From JBMYRH01 sp049602155 (GTDB lineage Bacteria; Myxococcota_A; UBA9042; PHBI01; JBMYRH01), in NCBI GenBank assembly GCA_049602155.1, contig JBMYRH010000008.1, positions 186,001 to 250,000 of the forward strand: a DNA stretch of 64,000 bases, written 5' to 3'. How positions within the stretch are numbered: the stretch's first letter is position 1; each line of letters begins with the position of its first letter. Shown here in pieces: positions 8,574 to 17,615 of this stretch. The notes beneath the pieces were generated by a model. The model was given only the letters and a program-made list of their open reading frames with translations, searched no databases and had not been told where the DNA came from. Both the position numbers and the translations under genes were made by a program.

Positions 8574-9428
8574 GTGGCAATCCAAACCGTAGGCGTCTTG
8601 GGCGCTGGACAGATGGGCGCAGGGATCGCGCAGGTCGCGGCCATGAGTGGCTATGACGTCATCTTGACTGACATCTCGCAGGCGCAGCTTGATCGCGCTC
8701 AAGCCGGGATGGAAAAGAGCCTCTCTAAGCTCGTCTCGAAGGAGCGCATCAGCGCGGCGGATAAAGACGCCGCACTGGCCCGCGTCATGATGGGGACAGC
8801 GATGAGCGCGCACAGCGCCTCAGACATCGTCATCGAGGCGGTGACTGAGCATGAGCCGCTTAAGCTCAAGTTGCTCGCCGAGCTGGACGCAGTGCTCGGG
8901 TCAGAGGCCATCCTGGCGTCGAATACGTCGTCGATCAGCATCACGCGCCTCGCGGCGACGACCAGCCGCGCCGAGCGCTTCATCGGTATGCACTTCATGA
9001 ACCCCGTGCCGATCATGAAGCTCGTGGAGGTGATCCGTGGGCTTGAGACCTCGGACGCTACCTATGAGGCGACTCGAACTCTGGCGGAGGCAATGGGTAA
9101 GACCGTGGTGGTCGCCCAAGACTTTCCGGGCTTCATCGTCAACCGGATCCTCATCCCGATGCTTAACGAAGCCGTCTATGCGCTCTACGAGGGCGTCGCC
9201 TCTGCTGAGGACATCGACGCTGCGATGAAGCTCGGGACCAATCAGCCGATGGGGCCTCTGACCCTGGCGGACTTTATCGGCCTCGACACCGTGTTAGCCA
9301 TCGCTGAGGTGCTCCACAACGGATTGGGGGACTCAAAGTACCGCCCATGCCCCTTGCTGCGGCAATATGTCGACGCTGGACGCCTCGGACGGAAAGTTGG
9401 CCGTGGATTCTTCGATTATCGAACCTGA
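8574..9428 (+). CDS. 3-hydroxybutyryl-CoA dehydrogenase
   Basis: 284 residues. The N-terminal NAD-binding motif is GAGQMGAGIAQVAA (residues 11-24). The active-site region has SNTSSISITRLAA and IGMHFMNPVPIMKLVEVI, with the catalytic histidine in GMHF. The C-terminal half ends in YVDAGRLGRKVGRGFFDY, as in the single-domain HBDH/PaaH family. It interconverts acetoacetyl-CoA and 3-hydroxybutyryl-CoA. The start is GTG at 8574, with AGGAGG at 8564-8569. It follows the thiolase by eight bases. A second, separate copy of this family lies at 32664-33527. Confidence 0.95.
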   Translation: MAIQTVGVLGAGQMGAGIAQVAAMSGYDVILTDISQAQLDRAQAGMEKSLSKLVSKERISAADKDAALARVMMGTAMSAHSASDIVIEAVTEHEPLKLKLLAELDAVLGSEAILASNTSSISITRLAATTSRAERFIGMHFMNPVPIMKLVEVIRGLETSDATYEATRTLAEAMGKTVVVAQDFPGFIVNRILIPMLNEAVYALYEGVASAEDIDAAMKLGTNQPMGPLTLADFIGLDTVLAIAEVLHNGLGDSKYRPCPLLRQYVDAGRLGRKVGRGFFDYRT

Positions 9429-9449
9429 GCGACCCACCCAGGAGACTTG

Positions 9450-10232
9450 ATGGGCTTCGAGAACATCCTCTATGAGACCGATGGCGCCATCGCCACCGTC
9501 ACACTGAACCGACCCAAGGTGCTGAACGCCTTGAATCACCAGACGGTGCTTGAGCTTCAACGGGCCGTCGACACCTTCTCTAAAGATGACGACCTCCGCG
9601 TCATGATCCTCACGGGTTCTGGGGAGAAGGCCTTCGTCGCGGGTGCGGACATTGCCGAGATGTCAGCGCTGGACGCGAAGACGGCGGAGCGCTTCGCTCG
9701 GGTCGGGCAGCAGCTCAGCACCTCTATGGAGTCTACACCAAAGGCGATCATCGCTGCAGTGAACGGCTTCGCGCTGGGCGGGGGCTGCGAACTGGCGATG
9801 GCCTGCGACTTCATCCTAGCGAGCGACAACGCGCGCTTCGGTCAGCCTGAGGTGAACCTTGGGCTGCTCCCTGGGTTTGGTGGCACGCAGCGGCTCCCCA
9901 GGCTCGTGGGCCGCGGAATGGCGCGTCAGTTGACGTACACGGGTGAGATCATCAAGGCAGAGAGGGCCCGTGAGATTGGGTTGGTCAACGCCGTCTACCC
10001 GCAGGCTGAGTTGATGGCTGCTGCGTTGAAGATCGCGCACACCATCGCTTCAAAGGGGCCGTTGGCGGTCGGGGCCTCAAAGCGGGCCATCAACCGGGGC
10101 TCGGACCAGTCGATGGAGGCTGGCCTGGATTACGAGGCATCTCTGTTTGGGGCAATGTTTACGACGCAGGACATGCGCGAGGGGACCAGCGCTTTTCTTG
10201 AGAAGCGCGCGGCCGAGTTCAAGGGGAACTAG
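9450..10232 (+). CDS. Enoyl-CoA hydratase (crotonase)
   Basis: 260 residues of the crotonase fold. The oxyanion-hole loop AFVAGADIAEM and the ALGGGCELAMACD motif with its catalytic glutamate are present. The second glutamate is in GQPEVNLGLLPGFGGTQRL. The enzyme hydrates crotonyl-CoA to 3-hydroxybutyryl-CoA. The ATG at 9450 has GGAG five bases upstream; a TTG one codon earlier is a poorer start. It sits between hydroxybutyryl-CoA and acyl-CoA dehydrogenase genes, in pathway order. Confidence 0.94.
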   Translation: MGFENILYETDGAIATVTLNRPKVLNALNHQTVLELQRAVDTFSKDDDLRVMILTGSGEKAFVAGADIAEMSALDAKTAERFARVGQQLSTSMESTPKAIIAAVNGFALGGGCELAMACDFILASDNARFGQPEVNLGLLPGFGGTQRLPRLVGRGMARQLTYTGEIIKAERAREIGLVNAVYPQAELMAAALKIAHTIASKGPLAVGASKRAINRGSDQSMEAGLDYEASLFGAMFTTQDMREGTSAFLEKRAAEFKGN

Positions 10233-10234
10233 CG

Positions 10235-11395
10235 ATGGATTTTGCTCTGAACGAAGAGCAGCAGATGCTTCAGCGCATGGTGCGCGACTTTGGTGCAGAG
10301 CGGCTTGAGCCGATCGCTGCCGAGATCGATGAAGCCCACCGCTACCCTGCAGAGACGGTGGCCGAGATGGCCGAGATGGGGCTCTTCGGGATGATGGCTC
10401 CAGAGTCGCTCGGCGGCTCCGGTATGGACACAGTCTCCTACATCATCGCGATGGAGGAGATCTCCCGAGCCTGCGCCTCACACGGCGTGATCATGAGCGT
10501 GAACAACTCGCTTGTGTTGGATCCTCTCTTGAAGTGGGGCAACGCTGAGCAAAAGTCGCGCTGGGCGCCAGGCTTGGCGGCTGGGAAGTTGATGGGCTGC
10601 TTTGCCTTGTCCGAGCCCGGGACAGGCTCTGATGCCGCTGCGCAGACCTGCATGGCCGAGCGTGATGGTGACGGCTGGGTCATCAACGGGACGAAGAACT
10701 GGATCACGAATGGACCACAGGCGGATGTCTGCATCCTCATCGCGATGCATGACAAGTCGAAGGGGTCTCACGGGACGATCGCCTTCATCGCTGACCTTCA
10801 TCAGGACGGGGTCGAGTCAGGGAAGCCGGAAGACAAACTGGGGATCTGCGCCTCTGGGACCTCGTCACTCATCTTTGAGGACTACCGAATCGCCGATGCC
10901 GAGCGCCTCGGAGAGGTCGGTGACGGGTTTCGGGTCGCGATGACGACGCTGGATGGCGGTCGGATCGGGATCGCCGCCCAGGCTATCGGGATCGCCCGTG
11001 CAGCCTTCGAGGCCGCCGTGAACTACTCGACGGAGCGCAAAGCATTCGGCGGGACTCTGAGCGAGCTTCAAGCGATTCAGCACAAGATCGCAGACATGGC
11101 GATCGAGATCGACGCAGCGCGGCTGCTGACCTACCGCGCTGCGCTGCTTAAAGACGCCGGAGAGCGCTTCTCGAAAGAGAGCGCGATGTGCAAACTGTAT
11201 GCATCCGAGATGGCGCAGCGTGTGACTCACCAAGCGCTGCAGGTGTTTGGTGGCTACGGCTATGTCCGTGAGTACCCTGTCGAGCGTCATTATCGGGATC
11301 AACGCATCACCGAGATCTATGAGGGGACCAGCGAGATTCAGCGACTCGTCATCGCGCGGAGCGTGCTTAAGGCCGCCTCAGCGAAGGTGGGCTGA
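10235..11395 (+). CDS. Acyl-CoA dehydrogenase, short-chain/butyryl-CoA type
   Basis: 386 residues, a complete FAD acyl-CoA dehydrogenase. Features are the flavin-contact motif CFALSEPGTGSDAA, WITNG, and the C-terminal YEGTSEIQRLVIAR, whose first glutamate is the catalytic base. Arg-rich contacts appear in YSTERKAFGG. The family oxidises saturated acyl-CoA to trans-2-enoyl-CoA and passes electrons to ETF. No etfAB is in the window. Its stop codon overlaps the ATG of the next acyl-CoA dehydrogenase (11395), so the two paralogues are translationally coupled. Chain length cannot be set from sequence alone. Confidence 0.93.
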   Translation: MDFALNEEQQMLQRMVRDFGAERLEPIAAEIDEAHRYPAETVAEMAEMGLFGMMAPESLGGSGMDTVSYIIAMEEISRACASHGVIMSVNNSLVLDPLLKWGNAEQKSRWAPGLAAGKLMGCFALSEPGTGSDAAAQTCMAERDGDGWVINGTKNWITNGPQADVCILIAMHDKSKGSHGTIAFIADLHQDGVESGKPEDKLGICASGTSSLIFEDYRIADAERLGEVGDGFRVAMTTLDGGRIGIAAQAIGIARAAFEAAVNYSTERKAFGGTLSELQAIQHKIADMAIEIDAARLLTYRAALLKDAGERFSKESAMCKLYASEMAQRVTHQALQVFGGYGYVREYPVERHYRDQRITEIYEGTSEIQRLVIARSVLKAASAKVG

Positions 11396-12533
11396 TGGAC
11401 TTTGAGCCGACCGACGCCCAGCGAGAGGTTCAGCGCCGCGCCCGAGAGGTCGCATCGGAGCTGATCGCGCCGCAGGCCGCCGAGCTCGACCTCACCGAGC
11501 GTTTCCCGGTGGAGACATTCCGAGAGCTGGGCAAGCGCGGCATGCTTGGGCTCAGCGCCCCCGCTGCCTATGGTGGACAAGACATCGGGACGATCTCCCT
11601 CGCGCTCGCGCTGGAGGAGATCGCCTACGCCTGCGCGTCGACCGCGGTCGGGATGAGCGTCACGAACATGGTGGCGGACACCATCGCACGGTTCGGTGAT
11701 GACACGCTCGCCAAGCGCTATGTGCCCTTCATCACCTCTGGGGAGTCGGTCACAGGGGCTTTTTGTCTCTCAGAGCCCGGGAGCGGCTCGGATGCCGCCG
11801 CGATGCGCACGACGGCGCAGCTGGACGGCGATCGTTACATCCTCAATGGCACCAAAATGTGGATCACCTCGGGAGACTACTCTGGGGCCTTCATCGTGAT
11901 GGCGCGCACCGCGGGTCCAGAGGCTGGCTATAAGGGGATCAGCGCCTTCGTGGTGGAGCCGGGCTTCGAGGGGTTCTCTACAGGGCGCGCGGAAGAGAAG
12001 TGTGGGCTTCGTGGCTCGAACACCGTGCCCGTCGTCCTGGAAGACTGCGTGGTCCCCGCGTCGAACCTGATCGGTAAAGAGGGGATCGGGTTCCGCATCG
12101 CGATGACTGCGCTTGATGGCGGCCGCGTCACGATTGGAGCGATGGCGAATGGCATCGCGCGCGCAGCGCTCGATGTCGCTGCAAGGTATGTATCGGAGCG
12201 CCCGGCGTTGCGACGCAGTCAAGCTGTGCAGAGCACCCTCGCTGATNNNNNNNNNNCGCGAAGCTCCTGGTCTGGCGGGCTGCTTTCCTCAAGGAGCAAT
12301 CCGCCAAGAGCGGGGCCCGGTTCACGCGTCAGGCTGCGATCGCCAAGCTCCACGCGACAGAGAACGTCAAACAGGTCACCGCGTCGGCTGTTGAGCTCCT
12401 CGGCGTTGATGGGTGCACTGCAGATTATCCAGTAGAGCGACTGATGCGTGATGCACGCGTGACCTCTATCTTCGAGGGGACCTCGGAGATTCAGAAGTTG
12501 GTCATCGCCCGTGAAGTCTACGCGAGAGCGTAA
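11395..12533 (+). CDS. Acyl-CoA dehydrogenase, interrupted by an assembly gap
   Basis: The reading frame runs from ATG 11395 to the N run at 12247 and resumes in another frame at 12258, ending with TAA at 12531-12533. Before the gap it shows CLSEPGSGSDAAAM and WITSGDYSG. After it comes LLVWRAAFLKE and then the catalytic-base motif FEGTSEIQKLVIARE. The frame change is an artefact of the N count: ten N plus one base is not a multiple of three. Comparison with the preceding paralogue suggests seven residues, so about 20 real bases, are missing. Nothing suggests a broken gene in the cell. Chain specificity is unknown. Confidence 0.9.
12247..12256. other. Assembly gap (10 N) inside an acyl-CoA dehydrogenase gene
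   Basis: Ten N interrupt the coding sequence between an Ala-Asp pair and a following Ala-Lys-Leu-Leu. The number of N is not the true length, because the frame does not close across it. Confidence 0.98.
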
Positions 12534-12544
12534 GGAGAGAGAGG

Positions 12545-12967
12545 ATGTCCAATCAGACCTACCGTATTCTTATCGCCAAGCCCGGCCTTGATGGCCATGA
12601 TCGTGGCGCTAAGGTTGTCGCTAGAGCGCTCCGGGATGCCGGGCATGAGGTGATCTACACCGGGCTCCACCAGACCCCCGAGATGATCGCGAGCGCCGCC
12701 GTTCAAGAGGACGTTGACTTGGTCGGCGTCTCGATCCTCTCCGGTGCACACAATCACCTTGTGCCGGCGATCATGAATCAGCTGGCAGACCGAGACGCCG
12801 CGGACATCGCGATCTTCGTCGGCGGGATCATCCCCGACGACGACATCGTCGAGCTGGAAGGCAAGGGCGTCGCCAAGGTCTTCACGCCAGGGACACGCTT
12901 AGCCGACATTGTCTCCTCGGTAGAGGCCATCTTGACGGGGCGCGGCGCTGTCGCGCCTTTGGCCTGA
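12545..12967 (+). CDS. B12-binding domain protein, methylmalonyl-CoA mutase C-terminal type
   Basis: 140 residues, a stand-alone cobalamin-binding Rossmann domain. The motif LDGHDRG at residues 15-21 gives H18 as lower axial ligand of the cobalt, followed by VSILSGAH and GGIIP, as in the small subunit or C-terminal domain of methylmalonyl-, isobutyryl- and related acyl-CoA mutases. It needs a large catalytic subunit, which is not in the window. The chaperone GTPase MeaB is encoded at 17602-18570 on the other strand. It is flanked by acyl-CoA dehydrogenases, so an acyl-CoA mutase step in branched-chain or odd-chain degradation is likely. Confidence 0.9.
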   Translation: MSNQTYRILIAKPGLDGHDRGAKVVARALRDAGHEVIYTGLHQTPEMIASAAVQEDVDLVGVSILSGAHNHLVPAIMNQLADRDAADIAIFVGGIIPDDDIVELEGKGVAKVFTPGTRLADIVSSVEAILTGRGAVAPLA

Positions 12968-12979
12968 GCGGGTCTGTTG

Positions 12980-14089
12980 ATGGATTTGTCGCTCGACGAG
13001 AACCAGTCCGCCATCCGTGAGGCCATTCAGGGCTACGTGAGGTCGGAGGTCATGCCCTACGCAGAGGCGTGGGACGGGGAGAAGTCCCTCGAGCGCTCTC
13101 GAATGCAAGGCCTCGCGGAGCTCGGGATGCTCGGTGTGATGGTCGATGAGGCTCACGACGGTGTGGGGCTCGGTTTGCTCGATGCGGCCCTCGTCTTGGC
13201 TCAGGTTGGCCGGGGCGACGGTGGGCTCGCTGTGGCGATGGCGAACCATGCTGCGGTCGCTGCGCCACACATCCAACGCTTCGGTGATGAGGCTCAGATC
13301 GCAGCTTGGCTTCCTCGCCTCGCGACCGGCGAGGCCTTGGCGTCTTGGGCGCTCGCTGAGAGCGGCGGCGTCACCTGTGACGCGCTGGAGACACAGGCCA
13401 CTCAGACTACTGAGGGCTGGCAGCTCAACGGCGCCAAGCGGCTCGTGGCGGGCGGCGCCTTGGCGGATGTCTTCCTCGTGGTGGCACGGGTGGACGACGG
13501 TGCGAGGACCTTCTTGGTCCCCTGTGATACCGACGGGCTGACGCTATCTGAGCCCGCGATGCTCGGTTTACGGGCGGGGGGCTTGGTAGACCTCTCCCTG
13601 GTGGACGTGGTGCTGCCCAGCGGCGCCGTCCTTAACGGCGGCTGGAGCGCTGCGTCCCACGCCTTGGACTGCTACCGGGTGACGCTCGGAGCGATCGCCT
13701 ACGGGATGGGCGCCCGCGCTATCGAAGCGGCCGCCAGCTACGCGCTGGAGCGGCGACAGTTTGGTCAGCCGATCGCGCGCTTCCAAGCGATTCAAAACCG
13801 CTTGGCCGATGCAGAGGTTGGTGTGCAGGCTGGAGGTGCACTAGTAGAGCGCGCAGCCTCAGAATACGACGCCGGTATGGGCATCGACGGGCAAGCGGCG
13901 AAGGCCTACGTCCATGCGACTCGCGGCGCGTTTGACGCCGCTGACCACGCGATCCAAGTGCACGGCGGTTACGGGTACGTGCGCGAATACCAAGTCGAGC
14001 GAATGTGGCGGGACGCCCGAACGCTCAGCGCGATGGCCGGCACGGCCGCGACCGCCCGCGACACGATCGCCGAGAGCATCTACCGCTAA
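12980..14089 (+). CDS. Divergent acyl-CoA dehydrogenase paralogue without the usual catalytic glutamate
   Basis: 369 residues with the acyl-CoA dehydrogenase fold throughout. The family motifs are eroded. The flavin loop reads ALAESGGVTCDA rather than SEPGSGSDA. The C-terminal motif that should contain the base (EGTSE) reads MAGTAATAR, with Ala at residue 353. The alternative base position used by isovaleryl-CoA dehydrogenase is Tyr232 in ALDCYRVTLG. Yet HGGYGYVREYQVERMWRDAR is well kept. It may be a structural or regulatory partner, use another base, or bind an unusual substrate. The ATG at 12980 is preferred to a TTG one codon earlier. It is the last gene of the operon. Confidence 0.85.
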   Translation: MDLSLDENQSAIREAIQGYVRSEVMPYAEAWDGEKSLERSRMQGLAELGMLGVMVDEAHDGVGLGLLDAALVLAQVGRGDGGLAVAMANHAAVAAPHIQRFGDEAQIAAWLPRLATGEALASWALAESGGVTCDALETQATQTTEGWQLNGAKRLVAGGALADVFLVVARVDDGARTFLVPCDTDGLTLSEPAMLGLRAGGLVDLSLVDVVLPSGAVLNGGWSAASHALDCYRVTLGAIAYGMGARAIEAAASYALERRQFGQPIARFQAIQNRLADAEVGVQAGGALVERAASEYDAGMGIDGQAAKAYVHATRGAFDAADHAIQVHGGYGYVREYQVERMWRDARTLSAMAGTAATARDTIAESIYR

Positions 14090-14105
14090 CGTTCGACGGC
14101 CTCGT

Positions 14106-14876
14106 CTACTGCTGCTCGTCGCAATAGCCGACGCCCGAGGCGACGAAGCCTGCGCAGCTGACAAAGGTGCCACAGGCATTGGGGTCGTTCTTGTCGCAGA
14201 GTTCGTAGCAACGGAAGTTTACGCAGTGGTGGCCCGGTGAGCAGTCACTCGGGGACTCGCAGGCGCCGCCTACGGGCTCGGTCCCGGCCTCCAAGCAGAC
14301 GGGGAGGTCCTCTCCTCCGATGGAATAGCAGCCCTTACCCTGTTCGCAGTCCTGCGTCATGATGTTGCAGGTGTCGTAGATGCCCTCGATCTTGCAGAGC
14401 TTGAAGGCAGCGTCGCTGATCTCCATGCACGCAGCGTTGTTCGGGCAATGGCCGATGGTCTTACAGAAGATGTAGCAGAAGTAGTCCTCTCCGTTGAGGG
14501 AGGTGCACGTCGAGCCGCCCTCACACTCCGCGTCGCTTTGGCATGGGTCGCCCCCTGGCGTCTCCCCAGCAGGGACACAGAGCTTGTCCCCTGTCGTCCC
14601 GTAGCCACATTTCTGCCCCTCTTCGCAGCCGGTGTTGGCGATGGGGTTGCAAGCCGGAGGCTCGGGCTCGGGCTCGGGCTCAGGCTCTGAGATGTCTTCA
14701 TCGGGGGGCACTGTGGCGACGTCTTCGGAGGACGCCGCGCTCGCGGCGTCCTCGGTCGGTGTCGTGCTGTCCTGACTCGAGGCCGCGGTAGCGTCACCAG
14801 CAGTTGAGGTGGTCTCATCCGAGCCGCACCCGTGGAGGGTGAGGCAGAGCGCGAGGAGCAAGAGCGTGCGGGTCAT
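14106..14876 (-). CDS. Cys-rich secreted lipoprotein
   Basis: 256 residues. The signal peptide LLLLALCLTLHGC ends in a lipobox. A Ser/Thr/Ala/Glu linker follows, with a PE repeat (EPEPEPEPEPPA), then a domain with about 24 cysteines in spaced pairs (CNPIANTGCEEGQKCG, CQSDAECEGGSTC). Such disulfide-rich lipoproteins are common in Myxococcota and are of unknown function. It is convergent with the acyl-CoA operon, with only 16 bases between stops. Oxidative folding by the DsbA-like protein at 27922-29937 would be a logical need. Confidence 0.8.
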   Translation of the reverse strand: MTRTLLLLALCLTLHGCGSDETTSTAGDATAASSQDSTTPTEDAASAASSEDVATVPPDEDISEPEPEPEPEPPACNPIANTGCEEGQKCGYGTTGDKLCVPAGETPGGDPCQSDAECEGGSTCTSLNGEDYFCYIFCKTIGHCPNNAACMEISDAAFKLCKIEGIYDTCNIMTQDCEQGKGCYSIGGEDLPVCLEAGTEPVGGACESPSDCSPGHHCVNFRCYELCDKNDPNACGTFVSCAGFVASGVGYCDEQQ

Positions 14877-14933
14877 GAAGGCCTCCTGAGTGCGAGCGGC
14901 ATCATTATGCGAGGGGGAGTCAGGCGCAAGGGT

Positions 14934-17615
14934 TCACTCCCAACGACAGACTCGACCATCTGGTAGCGGTTCCCCGGTACGCTCGTAGATGACGATAGGG
15001 AACCGTCGCTGATACTTCAGCTCGTCGTCCCAAAAGACCTTGGCCTTACGGAACCAGCGCTTGACTGTCTGCATGCGCTTAAGCTTCTTCTCGGTGAAGT
15101 AGCTGCGCGATGTCGAGATGAGGAAGCGGACATTGTCGGCGCAGATGGCGTTCCAATATCCCTCGTCATTGATGAGCCGGGTCTTAGCGTCCGTCGGGGG
15201 GACCCCATTGCGCGCCTGGACCCGGGCAGCCTTGAAGCGCTTTGAATTTGTATCTGACTCCCCGGCAGCGAGGCGTCGGTCCGCCAGCAGCGCGATCAGG
15301 GGCGCGGATCCCGAGGCGCCGGCGATGGTCTCGTGTGGTGCGCTGTGATCGGCGATCCAGGTGCCGATCTCTTGGGCCTTGGAGAACTGACGCTTCTTGG
15401 TCCACAAGTAGTGGCGGTATCCACGCTCGATGTTGCCGCGCAGGCGGTGGTCTTCCCAGAAGAGGGCCTCGGCGACGCTGGAGAGGGGCTCGGCGACTGG
15501 TGCGGGGCGCCACGTGTAGTCGTGCCGCTTGCCCACGTCTTTTTGTTCGCTTGGGAATGCCTTGTTGGCGTCCGCGCTCCAAGCGGGCCAGAGACACAAG
15601 AGCGCCACGCCGACAACGCCGATGGACGCGCGGAGAGGGCGGATGCCGTCGTCATGGCCGGGCGCTACCGCGGTGTTCAGCAAGACGACCGCGTGCCAGA
15701 GGCTCCACCCGAGACAGAGGGCGAGCGTGGGGTAGATCAGCACGAAGTAGAAGCTGTAGAGCTCGCGAAACATCGCGTACTGAACAAAGAGCGCGAGGGT
15801 CACGAGCCACACGTAGCCGATCACGCCGTGCTGCCCGTCGACCCAAAGGCGGCGGGGATCCAGGAAGCGCAGCGGCGTCGAGCGCCCGGCCGTGGTCGTG
15901 AGCCAAGAAGCGGCAGCGAGCAGCGGTGTGACGAGGCCCGCGAGCCAGAGGTGGGAGTGATAGAACACGTCGCGTGTGAACGGCTTAGCGTCGATCATGA
16001 CGCTCACGTTCTGGGCAAGCGCGGAGAGAGGGTTGGTGTCCGAACCAAAGAGCGGGATCATTCCGGCTTCACGGGTCGCCTTCAGCCCATGATACCGGTA
16101 GACGCCGTCGAGGTAGGCGTCCCCACCGAGCGCATAGAAGAGGCCACTGATGGCTCCAGCGACCAACACAAAGCCCATCAGCTGACTCAGGGCGAAGCGA
16201 CGTGTGCTGAACGCCCCGATTGCAAGCGCCGCGCAGATCGCCCCCATGCTGTAGAAGCCCGTGCACGCGGCTAGACCGAAGAGGCTGCCAGCTGTCCATC
16301 CGCGTCCGCGGAGCGCTTGCCACAGCCCGAGCATCAGCCACATCGTGGTGAGGTTGACGCCGGTCATGTTGGTGGTGGCCTTCAAGGTCTCCGCGGCGAA
16401 CAAGAACGCGCCCATGGCAGTCAGCCCTGCGATGCGGCCCAAGTGTTCGCGGCCGATCGACCAGACTGCGAAGGCCGCGATCGCCCCCGCGATGACGCTG
16501 AAGGACTTGGCCAGGGTGAAGCTAAAGCCAACGACAGCCATGATCGCGCCGGGCAAGATCACGTGGAGGGGAGGATGCGCGAAGAAATAGTCCCTGTAGG
16601 GCCACTCCCCGCGGCTGAGCGCCTCGGCCATATAAAAGTAGATGTTCTCGTCTGTGTTCGACGGCCCCATGCCGTGGATCTTCAGGGCCGCATAGAGGGC
16701 CAAGAGGATCGCGCAGGCCACTCGGTCGAGGCTCAGCTTGTTGAGCAGAGTGTCTAGGGAGGACGGCTGGCTGAGCGTGTGGACACCCGTGAGTGTCACC
16801 AACGTCGTCATACCGGCGAGCGTCAGGTTTACGCCGAGCGCCAGGGTCCCCTCTCCCTGGCCGGAGGCGGCGTTGAGGAGCTGATGCATGACAAGGATGA
16901 GGGCTCCGGCGGCGACCCCGAGGAGGACCTTCTTAGGCAGTTTGGACCAGGTGCATCCGGCCTCTCGGCGCGCAAGGGCGAGCCCCATACAGGCGGCCCA
17001 CGCGAGCAATGGCCCCAGCAGCAGGAGCGGAGTGATGCGCCCTTCGGTCGCTGCTCGAGCCACTGGGGCGGAGAGATCCCCAAGCCAGAAGTGCGGCATA
17101 CACAGAGCTGCCGACGCCCAGAGCCCGGAGGCAGCGAGGGACCACCACGCGATGCGGTTCATCAGCTGGGTGCGTACGACCAGGGCCGACACGGCGAGCG
17201 CGACGTAAGCGAGCTCCGAGGGCACCCCAATGAAGTGGGCATGCCACGATGCGAAGGGGCCTTGATGGAGCTCAGGGTGACGTCGCATCAGAGCTGCGAA
17301 CCCTAAAATGCCGATGGTCAGCGAGAGGACCCACAGCTGAGATCGGGCCGCGTCCGGTCGGAGTGAGGCGTACAGCGCGACGGCCGCAGAGAGCCCGGTG
17401 AGCACAAGGGCGCCCTGGATGAGGCCGCTGAAGGTCAGCGCCTCGGCCGCAGAGAACGAGAGCGAGATACCGAGGGCGACCGTCAGACAGGCGGCCCAGA
17501 GGAGCCACCGCGCCTGAGGCGGCAGCGGTGGGGTTGGCTGTGGCGGAACGGGCGCTGACGATGGTGCATCAGCGCTCTCGGACCGCAGCCGCTTCTTTCG
17601 GCTAGCCTTCCCCAC
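14934..17615 (-). CDS. Polytopic membrane glycosyltransferase, PMT/ArnT (GT39/GT83)-like
   Basis: About 893 residues with many hydrophobic helices. The middle has NTDENIYFYMAEALSRGEWPYRDYFFAHPPLHV. This is the DE motif plus downstream HPP typical of the first periplasmic loop in lipid-linked sugar transferases of the PMT_2 superfamily. These enzymes take a sugar from a polyprenyl phosphate carrier and add it to lipid or protein outside the cytoplasmic membrane. The GTG at 17615 is chosen because it starts just inside the end of meaB (14-base overlap) and precedes a basic, Pro-rich N-terminus. An in-frame ATG at 17684 would overlap meaB by 83 bases. Substrate unknown. Confidence 0.82.
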   Translation of the reverse strand: MGKASRKKRLRSESADAPSSAPVPPQPTPPLPPQARWLLWAACLTVALGISLSFSAAEALTFSGLIQGALVLTGLSAAVALYASLRPDAARSQLWVLSLTIGILGFAALMRRHPELHQGPFASWHAHFIGVPSELAYVALAVSALVVRTQLMNRIAWWSLAASGLWASAALCMPHFWLGDLSAPVARAATEGRITPLLLLGPLLAWAACMGLALARREAGCTWSKLPKKVLLGVAAGALILVMHQLLNAASGQGEGTLALGVNLTLAGMTTLVTLTGVHTLSQPSSLDTLLNKLSLDRVACAILLALYAALKIHGMGPSNTDENIYFYMAEALSRGEWPYRDYFFAHPPLHVILPGAIMAVVGFSFTLAKSFSVIAGAIAAFAVWSIGREHLGRIAGLTAMGAFLFAAETLKATTNMTGVNLTTMWLMLGLWQALRGRGWTAGSLFGLAACTGFYSMGAICAALAIGAFSTRRFALSQLMGFVLVAGAISGLFYALGGDAYLDGVYRYHGLKATREAGMIPLFGSDTNPLSALAQNVSVMIDAKPFTRDVFYHSHLWLAGLVTPLLAAASWLTTTAGRSTPLRFLDPRRLWVDGQHGVIGYVWLVTLALFVQYAMFRELYSFYFVLIYPTLALCLGWSLWHAVVLLNTAVAPGHDDGIRPLRASIGVVGVALLCLWPAWSADANKAFPSEQKDVGKRHDYTWRPAPVAEPLSSVAEALFWEDHRLRGNIERGYRHYLWTKKRQFSKAQEIGTWIADHSAPHETIAGASGSAPLIALLADRRLAAGESDTNSKRFKAARVQARNGVPPTDAKTRLINDEGYWNAICADNVRFLISTSRSYFTEKKLKRMQTVKRWFRKAKVFWDDELKYQRRFPIVIYERTGEPLPDGRVCRWE

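Noticed and set aside
15333..16274. A 313-codon plus-strand frame inside the glycosyltransferase gene
   Set aside because: Antisense shadow of a membrane protein; no membrane or domain signal of its own.
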